Shown here: positions 54,626 through 64,000 of the stretch, piece after piece
Layout: every line of letters begins with the position of its first letter
Position numbering within the stretch: the stretch's first letter is position 1
Position numbers and translations under genes: made by a program
Notes under the pieces: model-generated
The model's input: the letters and a program-made list of their open reading frames with translations, nothing else
Database searches by the model: none
Told to the model about the DNA's origin: nothing
Assembly: GCA_020726505.1 (NCBI GenBank)
Contig: JAHLEZ010000012.1
Span: 1,488,001-1,552,000 of the forward strand
Direction: 5' to 3'
DNA length: 64,000 nt
Source of the DNA: Leptodontidium sp. MPI-SDFR-AT-0119
Taxonomy: Eukaryota; Ascomycota; Leotiomycetes; Helotiales; Leptodontidiaceae

Positions 54626-55750
54626 CTAAAAGTGCCCAACAACCGTTTTTGGTACGTAGAACTTCTCAAGGAATTTCACCTCTTCCTCATCCAGCGTCTT
54701 GCCTCGCACATCGCACGCCTCTTCAAGCCTCTCGACAGAATTAAAGCCATTGATAGGCACCGCCCCTTTACTCCTCAACCACGCCAACCCAACCTGGCTC
54801 ATCTTCCAGCCCTTCTTCTTCGCCAATTCCTCCACTCTTTTGATAATCTCCACATCCGCTTCAGTCAAAGAGGCTGCCCCAGGCCCGGCCTTCATCTGCG
54901 ACCTTGTCGACTCATCATAACCCACAGGCCTGGCGAGCTTACCTCCAGCTAGAGGCGAGTATGGAATGAGCCCCACACCAGTCGAATTACAGAAGCGGAT
55001 CATCTCACGCTCCTCCTCGCGGTACAGCAGGTTGTACATATTCTGCATACTGATGAACTTGGTCCAGCCGTTTTTCTCGGCAATGAATTGCATGTTGGCG
55101 AATTCGGTGGCCCACATGGAGCTGGCACCAATATATCGGACTTTGCCTGCTTCGATGAGGTCGTTGAGAGCTTTCATGGTCTCCTCTGGTGGAGTAGTGG
55201 GATCATTTCGATGGATTTGATAGAGGTCGATATAAGTGGTGCCCAGACGCTTGAGAGAGGCATCGACGGCCTTGAAAATGGCACTGCGGGAAAGACCTAC
55301 ACTGTCGTCAGTGATGCAATGGGTGGGGATGGTAGAAAAGGACGTGCCTCCTCGATTTACATGGTCTTTACTCCTTGCCATTGGTTCTCCCAAAGCAGCT
55401 CCAAAAATACCCACTTCTTCAGCAACGTAGATGTAACACTTCGTCATCAACACCAGTTTCTCTCGCGGGATCTCAAATTTCTTGATGGCCTTGCCTATAA
55501 TCTCCTCTGAGAGTCCGTTGGAATACATGTCGGCTGTATCCCAGGTGTTGACACCTCTATCGTAGGCAGCCTTCAATATCAGGAGGGCTTCCTCTTCCTC
55601 GATATTCCAGGGCTGCCATTGCTTGGAACCGAAAGACATCCCGCCGAGGATTGGGGAAGAGACTCGAAGGCCTGAACGCCCAAGTTGGACATATTCGACT
55701 TTGGTCCCGTCGAGGCTCTTTTGGAGAGAGGGGGGAATGGGAAGAGCCAT
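54626..55750 (-). CDS. aldo-keto reductase
   Basis: A single exon of 374 codons. A full AKR barrel with the catalytic tetrad: D71 and Y76 (WDTADMYSNG), K104 (LMTKCY) and H180 (LYQIHRNDP). C-terminal GLAWLRSKGAVPINGFNSVERLEE binds NADP(H). The build matches the fungal AKR group of versiconal hemiacetal acetate reductase-like enzymes. Residues about 133-151 (GGTSFSTIPTHCITDDSVG) form an extra segment before GLSRSAIFKAV; this could be an unspliced in-frame intron, but no clean GT-AG pair of the right length was found. The substrate is unknown. Its 3' end lies 57 bp from the end of the Zn2Cys6 gene, on the opposite strand; no biosynthetic cluster is evident. Confidence 0.92.
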   Translation of the reverse strand: MALPIPPSLQKSLDGTKVEYVQLGRSGLRVSSPILGGMSFGSKQWQPWNIEEEEALLILKAAYDRGVNTWDTADMYSNGLSEEIIGKAIKKFEIPREKLVLMTKCYIYVAEEVGIFGAALGEPMARSKDHVNRGGTSFSTIPTHCITDDSVGLSRSAIFKAVDASLKRLGTTYIDLYQIHRNDPTTPPEETMKALNDLIEAGKVRYIGASSMWATEFANMQFIAEKNGWTKFISMQNMYNLLYREEEREMIRFCNSTGVGLIPYSPLAGGKLARPVGYDESTRSQMKAGPGAASLTEADVEIIKRVEELAKKKGWKMSQVGLAWLRSKGAVPINGFNSVERLEEACDVRGKTLDEEEVKFLEKFYVPKTVVGHF

Positions 55751-56724
55751 TGTAGACGTGGAAGATGGGCGTGGGAGTTGTGAGTTGTCGGGATCAGATT
55801 GCTTGATAGATCTGAAGAATGTCTGAAAGTGGCTGGTGAAGTGCTTACTGGTGTTTTGAGCTTGAGAGTGATGTTGGATTGTGATATAGGAAGACCTCTT
55901 ACGGTCGGCGGTGGAAAGGCTTTATATCCATTCTGACCGATGCTCTGTTATCTTCCGCTCCCGTCATCACCTTCCAGAAATGAGGTTTCCTACATCATTC
56001 CTGCAAGTATACAACATACTCTATTTCACATCAATTCCTAAGTCCGGCATTATTCATCCAGGATTAGACTAATCCTTATTAGGGTCACAATTCGACGCTA
56101 TTCCCGGAAAGTGAAGATCTGTTTTGCATTTTACGTGGAGACCATAAGCGAGCCCCTGTTCAACATCGCGAGTTTCTCTGCATTGGGTAAAGCGCATGCC
56201 TTTCGCGAGGTTGACTTCTGGAGACTTGGTCACACAAGCATCGTATGAATGATGAAACATTTTCTTCCGTTAAGTCCGCCGCAAATGCTCCTTAGCTATG
56301 TCCGCTAAACCCATACAATTAATTGGAGTTTGTAATGTGATGATAAATCACCACGGAGCGATTGACCTCACATCACTAAGACCACGGCAGAAAGCGCTCA
56401 TAGCAACGCAATGAAAGAAAATAGAAAGTGGTCATGATTGAGAGCGGATCCTACTGAAAGTCCGAACGAATAGAGAGACCTGTCAACACAGAGCGCAGAA
56501 CAAAACAAAACCGCACGCACCTAACTGAAGGTGATTTAATTTGAGTGTGCGATTTGCCTAAGAGCAATGAATCTGAATGGAACCGAGGTTTTATATTCGG
56601 ATGAAAGAAACTATCTGCTTGGCAATTCAACTGAAATGTCGTTTCAGCCTCGTCAAACACTCCAGACTTTACTTCATAGCCCATCTCGAGCAGCCACTCC
56701 AGTCAACACAGAGCCGCGGGGTCT
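55751..56724. other. intergenic, no gene recognised
   Basis: Promoter side of the reductase gene, then 3' flank of the CBM1 gene. Minus frame 56069-56260 (63 codons) is not supported. Confidence 0.35.
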
Positions 56725-57370
56725 TCACCAATCTGTAGCGGTATTCACACACTGCCAATAGAAATCTGCGCATCGAATCGTCAGTACCATACTCCAATTA
56801 TTCTCACTCTTCCCACCGAAGAGACTTACCATTCTGACTGACGCACTCCGCTCCAGCAACACACTTCGTACACCCATTATACGAGCGACTCCCACCACAT
56901 TGATAATACAGCGGCACAGGGCACTTTGTAGAATTTGGATCTGGAGCCGTAGTTAACGTCGGCTTCGCTGTGGTCGTTGGCTTCGCTGTGGTCGTCGGCC
57001 TACTCGTTGCAGATGACTTGGTCGTAGGAAGGGCCGTTACGGTCACGGTCGTGTAGATTGTCTGCGTGACTTGAGCATTGGAAGATGTGGTAGATTTTGT
57101 CGAGGTTTTGATTGTGGTAGGGGATTTAATGGAACTGCTGCTGCTGGATTTCTTGGTTGTGGGTGTGGAGGTTTTGGTGGTGAGGGTTGAGCCGGTACTA
57201 GTTGGTGGTTCGGTGATGATCACGGTGCTAATTGTGCGGGTTATGGTTATTGTGTTTTGACTGGCCTATGGAGGATATTAGGGATGGGCGATGGAGAGAT
57301 CAAGATTGGTGCTTACGACGAGACCTGCGAAAACCAGCAGCGAGCCGGTAAGCACAGCTGGAATGCGCAT
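56725..57370 (-). CDS. secreted mucin-like protein with a C-terminal CBM1
   Basis: The exons are 57370-57317, 57265-56830 and 56765-56725, introns 51 and 64 nt; 531 nt encode 176 aa. An 18-residue signal peptide (VLTGSLLVFAGLV) is followed by about 105 residues of Thr/Ser, with TTTAKPTTTAKP repeats, likely heavily O-mannosylated. A fungal cellulose-binding module (CBM1) follows: LYYQCGGSRSYNGCTKCVAG, then ECVSQN and, across the last intron, DFYWQC. There is no catalytic domain, so it may anchor something to cellulose or the wall. The module's second aromatic position is W in FYWQC, against Y in most. The splice phases all agree. Confidence 0.85.
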
Positions 57371-58105
57371 CGTGTGAAATTTTCAGAATAGAATGCAAAG
57401 AATGATACCGGGATATCGTAGCTTAAGAGGAGAAGAGATTATGCAAAGAAGCGAGTGAGGAGAGAAGGAGATTTTGCCCCCAAGCTCTCGAAAAGACAAA
57501 AACGGTGCGGAGGGAAGGCCCATCAGAGACTTGCGAGATGCTCCATCTAGCGTAACAACCTAAAGAAAAGCATGCAGATACCCCAAATCAATCACAACCA
57601 ACGGAGTTCGGAAGTTGATTGACCATAGTACACAAATTCTGGTCGTTGAGATTGAAGTAGCATCCTAGCATTTAGGCACTCGGTTAGGAATTTTACCCCC
57701 CTGCGGTACCGAAAACACGTATCCAAATGAGGGGTACATAGACGAATCTGGATCCCGAAGATACATGAATCGTAAGACTAGTCATAATCGAGATATCAGA
57801 CGAGATGGCATCGGCTCCGAGAACCGAATATGGCGAAGCAATCGACCGGGAATCCGGGAGGGTTCCGAGGCGGGCCGAGACAAGTAGGCTAAAATGACTA
57901 CATGGTATTTGTGACGAGCCCCTAAGAATAGTTTTGCAATGTGAGTGCTTATCGGAACTTGTGGACTGTGATGGATGTTTAGAGATTGGACTTTTGCGCG
58001 AAAGCCGTGGCTGAGGTGTCGTATGTAAATTTTGTTTTTGTCTGTCGATTCTATCCCATGATGAATATGTACAGCACAAGAAATGTACTATTGGTACAGC
58101 TCACC
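57371..58105. other. intergenic, no gene recognised
   Basis: Promoter side of the CBM1 gene; no ORF with coding character. Short frames on both strands overlap each other. Confidence 0.35.
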
Positions 58106-59420
58106 TCACGTCTCACCCACCCAACTACCATCCTTCATGCGACCTGTTTCTTTATCTCCTTCCTCGATCCATGTCTCAACCAGCCCTTGCTTCGGGTCTT
58201 CATCTGGGTATCCAAGGCTCCTCCTAACTTTCAACACCTCCATTCGTATCCTCATCGTCACCTCCTTTCTCAAAGCGACAGCTTCTGTGCTATATTTCAG
58301 TCCATCCGTCAATTCCCCCATCTCCCAATTCGTCTCCAAGCCTTTCCGTGCCAGTGCATCTTTCTGCAGACTGACAAGCTTCTTCCACCGTTCCCTCAAC
58401 TCGCCAAATATCTTCTCCCCATCAATGCTCTCTCCAAACGCGATCCTGATATTCTTTCCAGCTCTTGGTATAAATCTTGGGAACTCTCGCGACTCGTGCA
58501 TTACTTCTTGGTTTCCGTCGATAAAAATGGGTATAATTTCGGGCAACGGTTCTGATTCTAGGATGAGGCGCGAGATGCCCCATTTGAAATAACGAAGAGT
58601 TTTCTTTGGATGTTGATGAACTCTTCCTTCTGGAAAAATATGGATCCACGAGTGTCTGCGAGACGGGTATATCGAGGGGGCACTGAACGAGTCAAGTCCA
58701 TTGGTACTATATGTCAACGCGCCGGTGCTGAAAGGGTCGGACGTTTCCAGAGCCGGGGTATATGAGGCAGGAGGTTTCGCAAATGGTTGGGAGGATAGCA
58801 GTCGGATTGCTTGTGTCATTACGGGTTGGAAGAGTCCGCCATGGGGAGACCCTGTATGCGCTCGATGGGTAGGAAGTACTTGGCCGAGGTTGAAGAATTC
58901 GGTAAGAGTCCTGGCATAACGTTAGTCTAGTCAAAGTTATATGAGCCAATTCAGACAATGTACCTAGTCTGAAAGCATATATCATAACTTCCCAAGCTCC
59001 ATCTATGGTTTCCCGGATTAAAAGCGTAGCTGAAAGGAAGCACGCCCCAGATTAATGGGTCATCCATGCTGCAAACACAGTGAGCATATAGCTTTGGTAT
59101 GGTTCCCAAAACACATCCTAAAACTTACACGCTGACATGGTTCGACACTGTTCAGAGAGCTGTCAGCATTGTTTCTATTCGAGTACACAGGCAGGAATAC
59201 CAGTGATCAGCCCTCTATCCCTCTCCTCGGAGTTTCTCCTCCTATCCAGTGTCTCTAGGAATCTATCCAGCCCAATAGCTTCCATATGATTCAACCCGTA
59301 AAGAAATCCCCGCGACAGAGCGCCTGTGAGGCCCATTATGACAGAGCTGCTGAAGCGCCATGGGAGGCTAGGACTCGACGGTGGTGGGGGAGTAGGAATT
59401 GACATGGCGCCGTCGCGCAT
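58106..59420 (-). CDS. taz1: tafazzin, cardiolipin-remodelling acyltransferase
   Basis: The exons are 59420-59201, 59147-59129 (19 nt), 59068-58964 and 58910-58106; 1149 nt encode 382 aa, matching yeast tafazzin (381). The NHxxxxD motif is assembled across the micro-exon: H77 ... D82 in SNHVSVMDDP, followed by LIWGVLPF and RWSLGSYDICF, then FFNLGQVLPTHR, GLFQPVMTQAI and HIFPEGRVHQ. Tafazzin moves acyl chains between phospholipids and lysocardiolipin at mitochondrial membranes. A hydrophobic N-terminal stretch (FSSSVIMGLTGALSRGFLYGL) fits membrane association. The start could also be the ATG at 59405. Confidence 0.92.
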
Positions 59421-60481
59421 CTATTGAGTATCAAACATAGAACAGAGATTGCAAATACCGGCCATGGAATGAAAGAGAGTGAAGGCGGCAAGGTGATGGA
59501 GATATTTCTGGACTCGGTGACGTAGAGAAAATGCAAGGGCAAGAGACGTAAGGGCGCCGGAGAAAGGTTCGGCCGGCCCGGCTTGGCATTCTCAGCCACT
59601 GGGATTTTTCAACGACATCTCATGACTGAGAAGTATTTTCTCCTCTTTTCACGTAACGAATTTGTTTAGACAAAGCAAAAAAGGAAGGCTAATTTGGAAT
59701 TCAAAACTCTCTGGGTCTCTCAACTCTACTTTAGATCAACATCCAAATTTCGGACAAGCAGACAATACAGCTACGGAATATCTGCTTGTTGAAAGAGAAA
59801 GTCCTGTGGAGCATCCAACAAACATCAAACCGGACATACAAAATAACAACTTGATTCACCTATTCCAACACAGCAAACTATTCACCTAGTCTAGTGATCA
59901 GTGCTTTGCCTCTCGATCAAGCCGCCACCAAGTGAGACCAAGCTTCTATAAAGAAGCCCTCTCCCCCCAATCAACTTCCTTCCTCTTACAACCGACAATC
60001 CAACACTTGTACACTTGAACAATCTTCTTTAGATTCGGAACACTTAAGGTCAGTCACCCATTCCTTTGAACCTTCTTCGGTCCTTGCGCTTAGAATATCG
60101 AGGGAGAGGTACCTAGGGCATACCCCAGACCACCCCAATAATTCAAAAATAGAAGTTCGTGGCATTATACTTGTTTTGCCGAGAATGCACTCGAGTTTAT
60201 TGTCCTGAGGTAGTGAACTTGTACTTCTTTTCCTGGCCCATGGTTATATCACTGTGACAGCTAGTCTGTGGATTCACTGGTACCATGACCGGTAGGCAAT
60301 GTACAAGTCACAATCCAAGGCGGACCCTCGCCACGTCTCCTCTATTCTATAGACTCCCTTGGCGCAACCCTATACTTGTGTTAGGGGCCATTAACTGACC
60401 CGACCTCAGACATATATTCTAAACTTGAAGCAGTTTTCCCCTACTATCCGTGTCAGAGGAAGAAATTCTTCAAGCAACACC
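59421..60481. other. intergenic with possible NOSIP promoter
   Basis: 1.06 kb between divergent genes. No gene is recognised; the 75-codon frame 59662-59889 is unsupported. Confidence 0.35.
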
Positions 60482-61688
60482 ATGTCTCACAGTAAGTAGC
60501 GATACAAAGATATACTGCAAACTACTAACATTTCTATAGGCAAGCGCAATACATCTCGTGCGGTATTCACATCTCACGAAAGAGAACAGGCCAAAGCAGC
60601 ATGGAACTCTACTTCTGCTCGCCTCTCAAGAGACTCGTTTCTGCCATTCGCCTCATGCAGGCTATGCCTTCAGCCAGCAGTGTCTCCAGTTTCTTGTTTT
60701 CATGGAGATATCTTCTGTAGGGAGTGTGCTTTAAACAACATCCTCTCCCAGAAGAAAGAGATCAAGCGTCTGGAGAAGGAAAGAGAGAAAGAGGAGAAAG
60801 ATGCTGATGGAGATAGAGAAAGAGAGGACGCCGAAGCAAAGGAAAGGGCCGTCCAAGACTTTGAAAGGGTCCAAATGGGATTGGAGGCCAGAATGAAAGG
60901 CACACCCAGTGACCAAAAGATTGTTGGCAGAGAGGCTGGCAAGATTATCGTTGAAGAGGATGTAGTGGGAGGAAAGAGGGGCGAGAAGAGGAAATTTGAG
61001 CTTGATGAAGACGAACTTCTTCGCATCGCTCGTGATGAGAGAACGAAGGCAAGAAAAGCCATTGATGACGAGAAGGTATGCTGTCTTTTCCCATATGGTG
61101 CTGTCCATAAGCTGACAAGAGGTATCAAAGGCTTCCAAGACAACTCTGCCGTCATTCTGGGTCCCATCAATCACACCTTCTTCCAACACAAATACCACCC
61201 TGCACACCATTGTCAAGAAAGCCAAACTATCCCCAGTGTGCCCTGCCTCCCAAGCTGACAAGCCACACAACTACTCGCTGCACACCTTGATCGAGGTCAA
61301 GTTCACCGAGGAGAAGGACGCCACCAAGAAGATAAGTCAGCGAATCTGTCCATCGTGCAAGAAGGCTCTCAGTAATACGTCCAAGGCAATGTTAGCGAAG
61401 CCCTGTGGCCATGTTCTGTGCAAGAATTGCGTGACCAAATTCATGACCCCCACTGGCGTCCATGATCCTCACGCGCCTGATGTGGATCAGAACGCGGTCG
61501 CTTGTTATGTGTGCGAGGCTGATCTGACTGAGAGGAAGGGTAAGGCCTCGAAGCTGGCCAATGAGCACGGCAAGACTGAGAAGGAGAAGATCAAGCCCGG
61601 ATTGGTTGAAATCAAGTGCGAGGGGACAGGCTTCGCTTCAGGTGGAACCAACGTCGTTGATCGAATGGGGATTAGCTTCCAATGCTAG
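60482..61688 (+). CDS. NOSIP-family RING/U-box-type protein
   Basis: The exons are 60482-60491 (10 nt), 60540-61075 and 61131-61688; 1104 nt encode 367 aa. The N-terminal [18 protein letters not shown] is the NOSIP zf start. The first half-RING is [32 protein letters not shown], then a charged coiled coil, then [14 protein letters not shown], and a second U-box/RING half: [24 protein letters not shown]. This family has E3 ubiquitin-ligase activity in animals (NOSIP) and associates with spliceosomes. Its C-terminal end is [21 protein letters not shown], as in orthologs. The first exon of 10 nt is real by phase (A|GC) and by family alignment. Confidence 0.9.
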
Positions 61689-61870
61689 CGCAATCACTCG
61701 AATTTTTGCAATCACCCAGGGCCCGGTTGCTGTAAATAAATAGTCGCGTCCTTGTCCTCGAGACGAACGCGTTCTGAACATAAACATCATCTGCACAACC
61801 CCCTCAACAAAGCATTTCCTTCCATTCAAACAATACTTCATACACTTCAACATCACTCACCAAACACACC

Positions 61871-62776
61871 ATGGCACTTCCAATTCCTGTTCTTGGTCTT
61901 GGTATGCTCGTGGCCTTGCAACCGGACCAGATTCTGTCCAAAATTCTCGTCTTTGCCTTCCAACCTTTGAAGACAGTCAACCTTCGAGACTTCACTGGCA
62001 GCGTTCGCGTTGTCATAACCCCAGTTCTTGAAACCAACGTCATGGGCGCCTCTCATGACATGGCCGTCGCTAGTGCACAGGTACGTTGAATCATTGATTG
62101 CTGAGACCAATCACTAATGACCTAACAGGCTCTTAGAAATGTTATCAATGCAGATGGTGGTCTGCTCCGGATGTCGGTCTTTAGCACAGGCAGTGGTGTA
62201 GCTTTTTGGAATGAGAATATTACGTTGTACTGGTGAGTTCTGTCCAACATTTCTTACGCTCTGCAAGCACTGACAACCTCCAGCTTGAACTCCATGGATT
62301 GGACTCGCTTCTCCGAGGTCAAGTTCCAGTACCCTCGCACGAGAGCGCTTGTCTTCCCTAAGCTCTTCCCAATCGTTCCTGGCGGTACCCGTGGTACTTT
62401 CTTCGCTGCTAAGGCCCTTGTTCCATCTTCGAAATATCCAACAATGCCGGTCTTCGAGTTGTTCTGGGACTGCTTCTGTCTGACTATCAATGTCATGACC
62501 GCTAACGAATACCGAGCTGTCCACAATGATCTCCGACCTGCTATTCTACATCCGAATCCCTGCATCAACGAACACAACGGTTGCAAATGCTCCACCTCGC
62601 ATCTCCTTCCAAGTCGAATCCAGACCGGCATCACCGGCTCTATCCGAAACTATTTATCTCCAACTCCGATCCTGAAATCTCTGGACATCTGGGAGGTTCT
62701 TGCTCTGCCAGCTTGGGAGTCTGGTTGTGTTGGCCATGTTGTTTACGGGCTTGGGCGCGGATCTATCCATCTTTAG
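61871..62776 (+). CDS. hypothetical protein, three exons
   Basis: The exons are 61871-62080, 62129-62232 and 62284-62776, with introns of 48 and 51 nt; 807 nt encode 268 aa. The N-terminus is hydrophobic (VLGLGMLVALQPDQIL) but not a clear signal peptide. Ordered blocks are TGSVRVVITPVLETNVMGASHD, ALRNVINADGGLLRMSVFS, VPGGTRGTFFAAKALVPSSK, and a Cys/His cluster near the end (NPCINEHNGCKCSTSH) that might bind metal. I do not recognise a family. All intron phases agree, and codon use is fungal. Confidence 0.7.
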
Positions 62777-63671
62777 ATTGGTAGAAGAAGTTTGGGTGCC
62801 TAGGAGTTGGGAGTTTGAATTCTGCGGGTATGCGATGGATGATACCCGGCTTTGTATGTACTTGATAAACAATTGATATTTTTGCGCCTTTATTGAATTC
62901 GCTTACGACCTGACAATTTGGGCTTTGCTTTTGTGCCTCTAAAGACGCGTCTGGTCTGTTGACAGGACACAACATGACCGCGTTTTCTCTTAATATCTGA
63001 TCATTGCCAGCTTGCATCATGAACCACACATCTGCACACGCTCGTGAGCATGGCAGCGTCTCAAGCTGGCATGCTCAACTCCTTTGCTCATAGGTAATCC
63101 CTAAGGGATCGTTGTGTGTGACAGATCTATACATTCATGAAAGCCCTGACGTCCAAGATGACGGGGATGGCGCTTTTAAATCTCAAAGCTAAGTCTTCAA
63201 AATTTAACATTCAAATACTTTTAATGTTTTATAAAATATTTAATACATTTAACAAAATAGTTAACTTACATTATAGAGGTATTGAGTATGTCTTCCGGTA
63301 TTGAATTTCCTTCATGTTTTGATTCAAGTGCGGGGTTGCTAAGAGCCTCGCTAAAGGCCCGGGTTAATTACAGCCCAATTGCCCTGTCTGATTTGGTGCT
63401 GGAATCCATGCTCGTCATCTTCAAATTCAGTCCTGTGGGATTATCTATGTTTTTCAGGCGAGAACAGCGTTTTACTGTAATGATAGTTGTTTGAGTAAAG
63501 CTTCCTCCCACATATTGTTTTTGGCTTTTTTGGAGGACTGTTACGATCGCTGACTTTCTCCGTTCAAGACAAAGAACAGTTCATTTTCTGGCATAAATAT
63601 TCCACATCCATGGTTAGGAATTTTCCTAGTCTTAAAGCTAACAACTTAATACCCTCTAAAATACAATCCGC
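62777..63671. other. intergenic with AT-rich block
   Basis: 63175-63270 is strongly AT-rich (ATTTAACATT, TTTTATAAAATATTTAATAC), perhaps a remnant of decayed repeat DNA. The 70-codon plus frame 63282-63494 is unsupported. Confidence 0.4.
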
Positions 63672-64000
63672 ATGGCTATCATATCATCAAAGACTTCGAA
63701 AACTCCCGAAAATGCTGACGACCCGGGCAAACAGGCAACTGCCGAAACGAAAGTTGATCGTACACTCCAACTAATGTCTATTGCACTAGTGCCATGTGAC
63801 AAGCCTAGAATCCCGGTATCGCGAAGAGAATTTCACCTGTTCATGTTGTTGCCTCCTGAGATTCGATTCAACATATGGGAGTTAGTTCTGCCACCCAAAA
63901 GAACCATTTATATTTGGACCTGTCCAACTAGACTTAATACTAGTTATAGATGGAACATTGGAGGCTCATGTAGATTGGATCACGGCCCCGCAGTTTCTCG
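63672..64000 (+). CDS. 2EXR-type protein, 5' part only
   Basis: The open frame from the ATG at 63672 runs off the window end after 109 codons without a stop. After a polar N-terminus of about 55 residues it reads REFHLFMLLPPEIRFNIWELVLPPKRTIYI, which fits the 2EXR motif (F-x-x-LPxEIRxxIWxxxLP) found in large fungal families of unknown function, often expanded in Leotiomycetes and Dothideomycetes. The 3' part lies outside the window, so length and integrity cannot be judged. Confidence 0.72.
   Translation, partial: MAIISSKTSKTPENADDPGKQATAETKVDRTLQLMSIALVPCDKPRIPVSRREFHLFMLLPPEIRFNIWELVLPPKRTIYIWTCPTRLNTSYRWNIGGSCRLDHGPAVS

Noticed and set aside
52068..55750. Zn2Cys6 regulator plus aldo-keto reductase as a secondary-metabolite cluster
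   Set aside because: No polyketide, peptide or terpene synthase is present in the window; the pair is simply convergent.
60700..61270. Two long minus-strand frames (156 and 179 codons)
   Set aside because: Both are antisense to the NOSIP coiled-coil exon; Ser/Phe-rich mirror of Glu/Lys codons.

Overview
The window comes from a filamentous ascomycete (Pezizomycotina), most likely a plant-associated Leotiomycetes-type fungus. That rests on short GT-AG introns of about 45-130 nt, a Zn(II)2Cys6 regulator with degenerate zinc fingers, a cutinase, a CBM1 protein, a LysM/CBM18 protein, a HET-domain relic, a 2EXR-type gene, and C-to-T decay at CpA sites that resembles repeat-induced point mutation (RIP). 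The taxonomic placement is inference; nothing in the sequence fixes the species.

Layout. 1-8 kb: a broken minus-strand gene for a secreted LysM + CBM18 + PAN-like protein, a hypothetical two-exon gene, then a 3-kb AT-rich relic stretch. 8-11 kb: a secreted GPI-anchor-type protein, a TXNDC17-like thioredoxin and a small repeat-containing protein. 11.2-21 kb: a very large minus-strand gene joining an NFX1/ZNFX1/Hrr1-type SF1 helicase and zinc finger to three CbbX-like AAA+ ATPase modules. It faces a divergently transcribed gene for an RGG-rich protein with the Rai1/DXO-like PD-(D/E)xK motif set. 22-26 kb: a DUF4360-type secreted protein, a small acidic protein and a secreted glycoside-hydrolase-like protein.

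26-42 kb is a gene graveyard. A 3.76-kb hAT element with perfect 19-bp termini and an 8-bp target duplication sits inside a HET-domain relic and carries a nested 771-bp TA-flanked element. A GH31 alpha-glucosidase pseudogene is split by a second, more decayed 3.0-kb hAT with its own 8-bp duplication, has a solo LTR inside an intron, and has lost its catalytic core. A Ty3/gypsy LTR fragment lies upstream of a sugar-transporter pseudogene. An intact small secreted Cys-rich protein gene lies between these.

42-64 kb is mostly ordinary gene-rich sequence: a GT8-like glycosyltransferase with one frameshift, a cutinase, an AGPAT-type acyltransferase divergent from a PdxT/SNO glutaminase, a C2H2 protein, a 77-aa protein, a Zn2Cys6 protein, an aldo-keto reductase, a mucin-like CBM1 protein, tafazzin, NOSIP, a hypothetical protein and the 5' end of a 2EXR-type gene.

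Several otherwise good genes (helicase, glycosyltransferase, LysM protein) carry exactly one-base indels, some in short G/C runs. Some of these may be assembly errors and not decay. Exon structures were worked out by eye from splice sites and frame continuity. In almost every intact gene the exon lengths sum to a multiple of three, which supports the models. No tRNA or rRNA gene was recognised.
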